NCBI RefSeq assembly: GCF_001655005.1
Contig: NZ_LXET01000060.1
Location: 1-27,384, forward strand
Length of the DNA: 27,384 nucleotides
From: Hafnia paralvei ATCC 29927
GTDB taxonomy: Bacteria > Pseudomonadota > Gammaproteobacteria > Enterobacterales > Enterobacteriaceae
Reading direction: 5' to 3'
Shown here: positions 26,664 to 27,384 of the stretch, in pieces
How the letters are laid out: every line of letters begins with the position of its first letter
Position numbering within the stretch: position 1 is the stretch's first letter
Made by a program: the position numbers and the translations under genes
The notes under the pieces: model-generated
Databases searched by the model: none
Seen by the model: the letters and a program-made list of their open reading frames with translations, nothing else
Told to the model about the DNA's origin: nothing

Positions 26664-26850
26664 AAACCAAACCGAATGGGTATCTTACAAGAAACAAACG
26701 CGATTAGCGCGGTTACCTCTTCAAAGAAAGAGCGAAATCAGACAAATGATCCGCTATTCGGCACGATACGCCGTACTATCAGAGCCCATCTCACCTGTAA
26801 TTATGACGCTAAAACTACTGATGAGATAGGTTCTAGTATCACTAGCGTAG

Positions 26851-26878
26851 AAAAAGGGCATCAAATGATGCCCTTTTA
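26851..26878 (-). terminator. tuf terminator
   Basis: AAAAGGGCATC (26852-26862) and GATGCCCTTTT (26867-26877) form an 11-bp perfect stem with loop AAAT. On the minus strand it ends in CCCTTTTTC. It lies about 20 bases after the tuf stop and separates tuf from secE-nusG. Confidence 0.93.
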
Positions 26879-26897
26879 TCGCGTGTCGCGTCAAATC

Positions 26898-27384
26898 TTA
26901 TTCGATGACTTTAGCAACAACACCTGCACCAACGGTACGACCACCTTCACGGATTGCGAAGCGCAGACCATCGTCCATTGCGATTGGGTGGATCAGGCTA
27001 ACAATCATTTGAATGTTGTCGCCTGGCATTACCATTTCCACGCCTTCTGGCAGTTCGATAGTACCGGTCACGTCAGTAGTACGGAAGTAGAACTGTGGAC
27101 GATAACCTTTGAAGAACGGAGTATGACGGCCGCCTTCGTCTTTGCTCAGAATATAAACTTCTGATTCGAACTTGGTGTGTGGCTTGATGGTGCCTGGCTT
27201 AGCCAGAACCTGACCACGTTCGATGTCTTCACGCTTGATACCACGCAGCAGAACACCAACGTTCTCGCCTGCACGACCTTCGTCCAGCAGCTTACGGAAC
27301 ATTTCAACGCCAGTACAAGTTGATTTAACGGTATCTTTGATACCAACAATCTCAACTTCTTCACCCACTTTGATGATACCGCGT
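26898..27384 (-). CDS. tufB: Elongation factor Tu, C-terminal part (5' end outside window)
   Basis: EF-Tu delivers aminoacyl-tRNA to the ribosome as a GTP complex. The window holds about 161 C-terminal codons. The frame is open to the window edge, upstream of the GTG at 27368 (preceding codons read RGIIK), so the gene continues beyond 27384. These residues cover most of domain 2 and all of domain 3: RGIIKVGEEVEIVGI, CTGVEMFRKLLDEGRAGENV, VLAKPGTIKPHTKFESEVYI, YRPQFYFRTTDVTG, and MDDGLRFAIREGGRTVGAG. The GTPase domain is not seen. The call tufB rather than tufA rests only on position next to secE, as in E. coli. Confidence 0.97.
   Translation of the reverse strand, partial: RGIIKVGEEVEIVGIKDTVKSTCTGVEMFRKLLDEGRAGENVGVLLRGIKREDIERGQVLAKPGTIKPHTKFESEVYILSKDEGGRHTPFFKGYRPQFYFRTTDVTGTIELPEGVEMVMPGDNIQMIVSLIHPIAMDDGLRFAIREGGRTVGAGVVAKVIE

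Noticed and set aside
26611..26897. tRNA genes near tufB
   Set aside because: In E. coli a tRNA cluster precedes tufB, but this spacer is on the 3' side of tuf and shows no cloverleaf; the upstream side is outside the window.

Overview
The window is a chromosomal housekeeping segment from a gammaproteobacterium of the order Enterobacterales. The proteins are close to their Escherichia coli counterparts along their whole length, and RpoB has the same length (1342 residues). Gene order matches the E. coli purHD to rpoBC to tufB region. The roughly balanced base composition and the particular sequence differences would fit Hafnia or a close relative, but the genus is inferred and not shown. I see no insertion sequence, prophage, integron, CRISPR array, rRNA or tRNA gene. 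No previously undescribed multi-gene system is visible; the interest lies in the non-coding architecture.

Layout. Positions 1-3228 (+) hold the purine operon purH-purD behind a perfect PurR operator and a perfect DnaA box. Positions 3272-7728 (-) hold nudC, hemE, nfi, yjaG, hupA and yjaH: NAD-cap/NADH hydrolysis, haem synthesis, deaminated-DNA repair, an unknown, the HU-alpha nucleoid protein and a lipoprotein. The zraP/zraSR genes that lie between yjaH and purD in E. coli are absent. Divergent from nudC is rsd (7807-8322, +), the sigma-70 anti-sigma factor. Positions 8364-14116 (+) form the thiamine operon thiC-thiE-thiF-thiS-thiG-thiH, led by a promoter, a TPP riboswitch and an 8-bp anti-Shine-Dalgarno element. 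thiC makes the pyrimidine moiety, thiFSGH make the thiazole, and thiE joins the two halves.

The right half (14391-27384, all on the minus strand) reads tufB (partial), secE-nusG, rplK-rplA, rplJ-rplL-rpoB-rpoC. It supplies elongation factor Tu, a translocon subunit, the NusG elongation/termination factor, four ribosomal proteins and the two large RNA polymerase subunits. The regulatory elements expected from E. coli can be read directly: terminators after tuf and nusG, the L1 target in the rplK leader, the L10 target in the rplJ leader, the rplL-rpoB attenuator, a 17-bp perfect RNase III-type stem before rpoB, and the rpoC terminator facing thiH.

The main points for a second look are two ribosomal-protein promoters whose -10 boxes sit in the apex of hairpins following the upstream operon, a thiC leader with two mutually exclusive partners for one anti-Shine-Dalgarno strand, clusters of hairpins in the rpoB-rpoC and thiH-rpoC spacers, a hupA terminator inside the apparent 5' end of yjaH, and a DnaA box next to the PurR box of purH.
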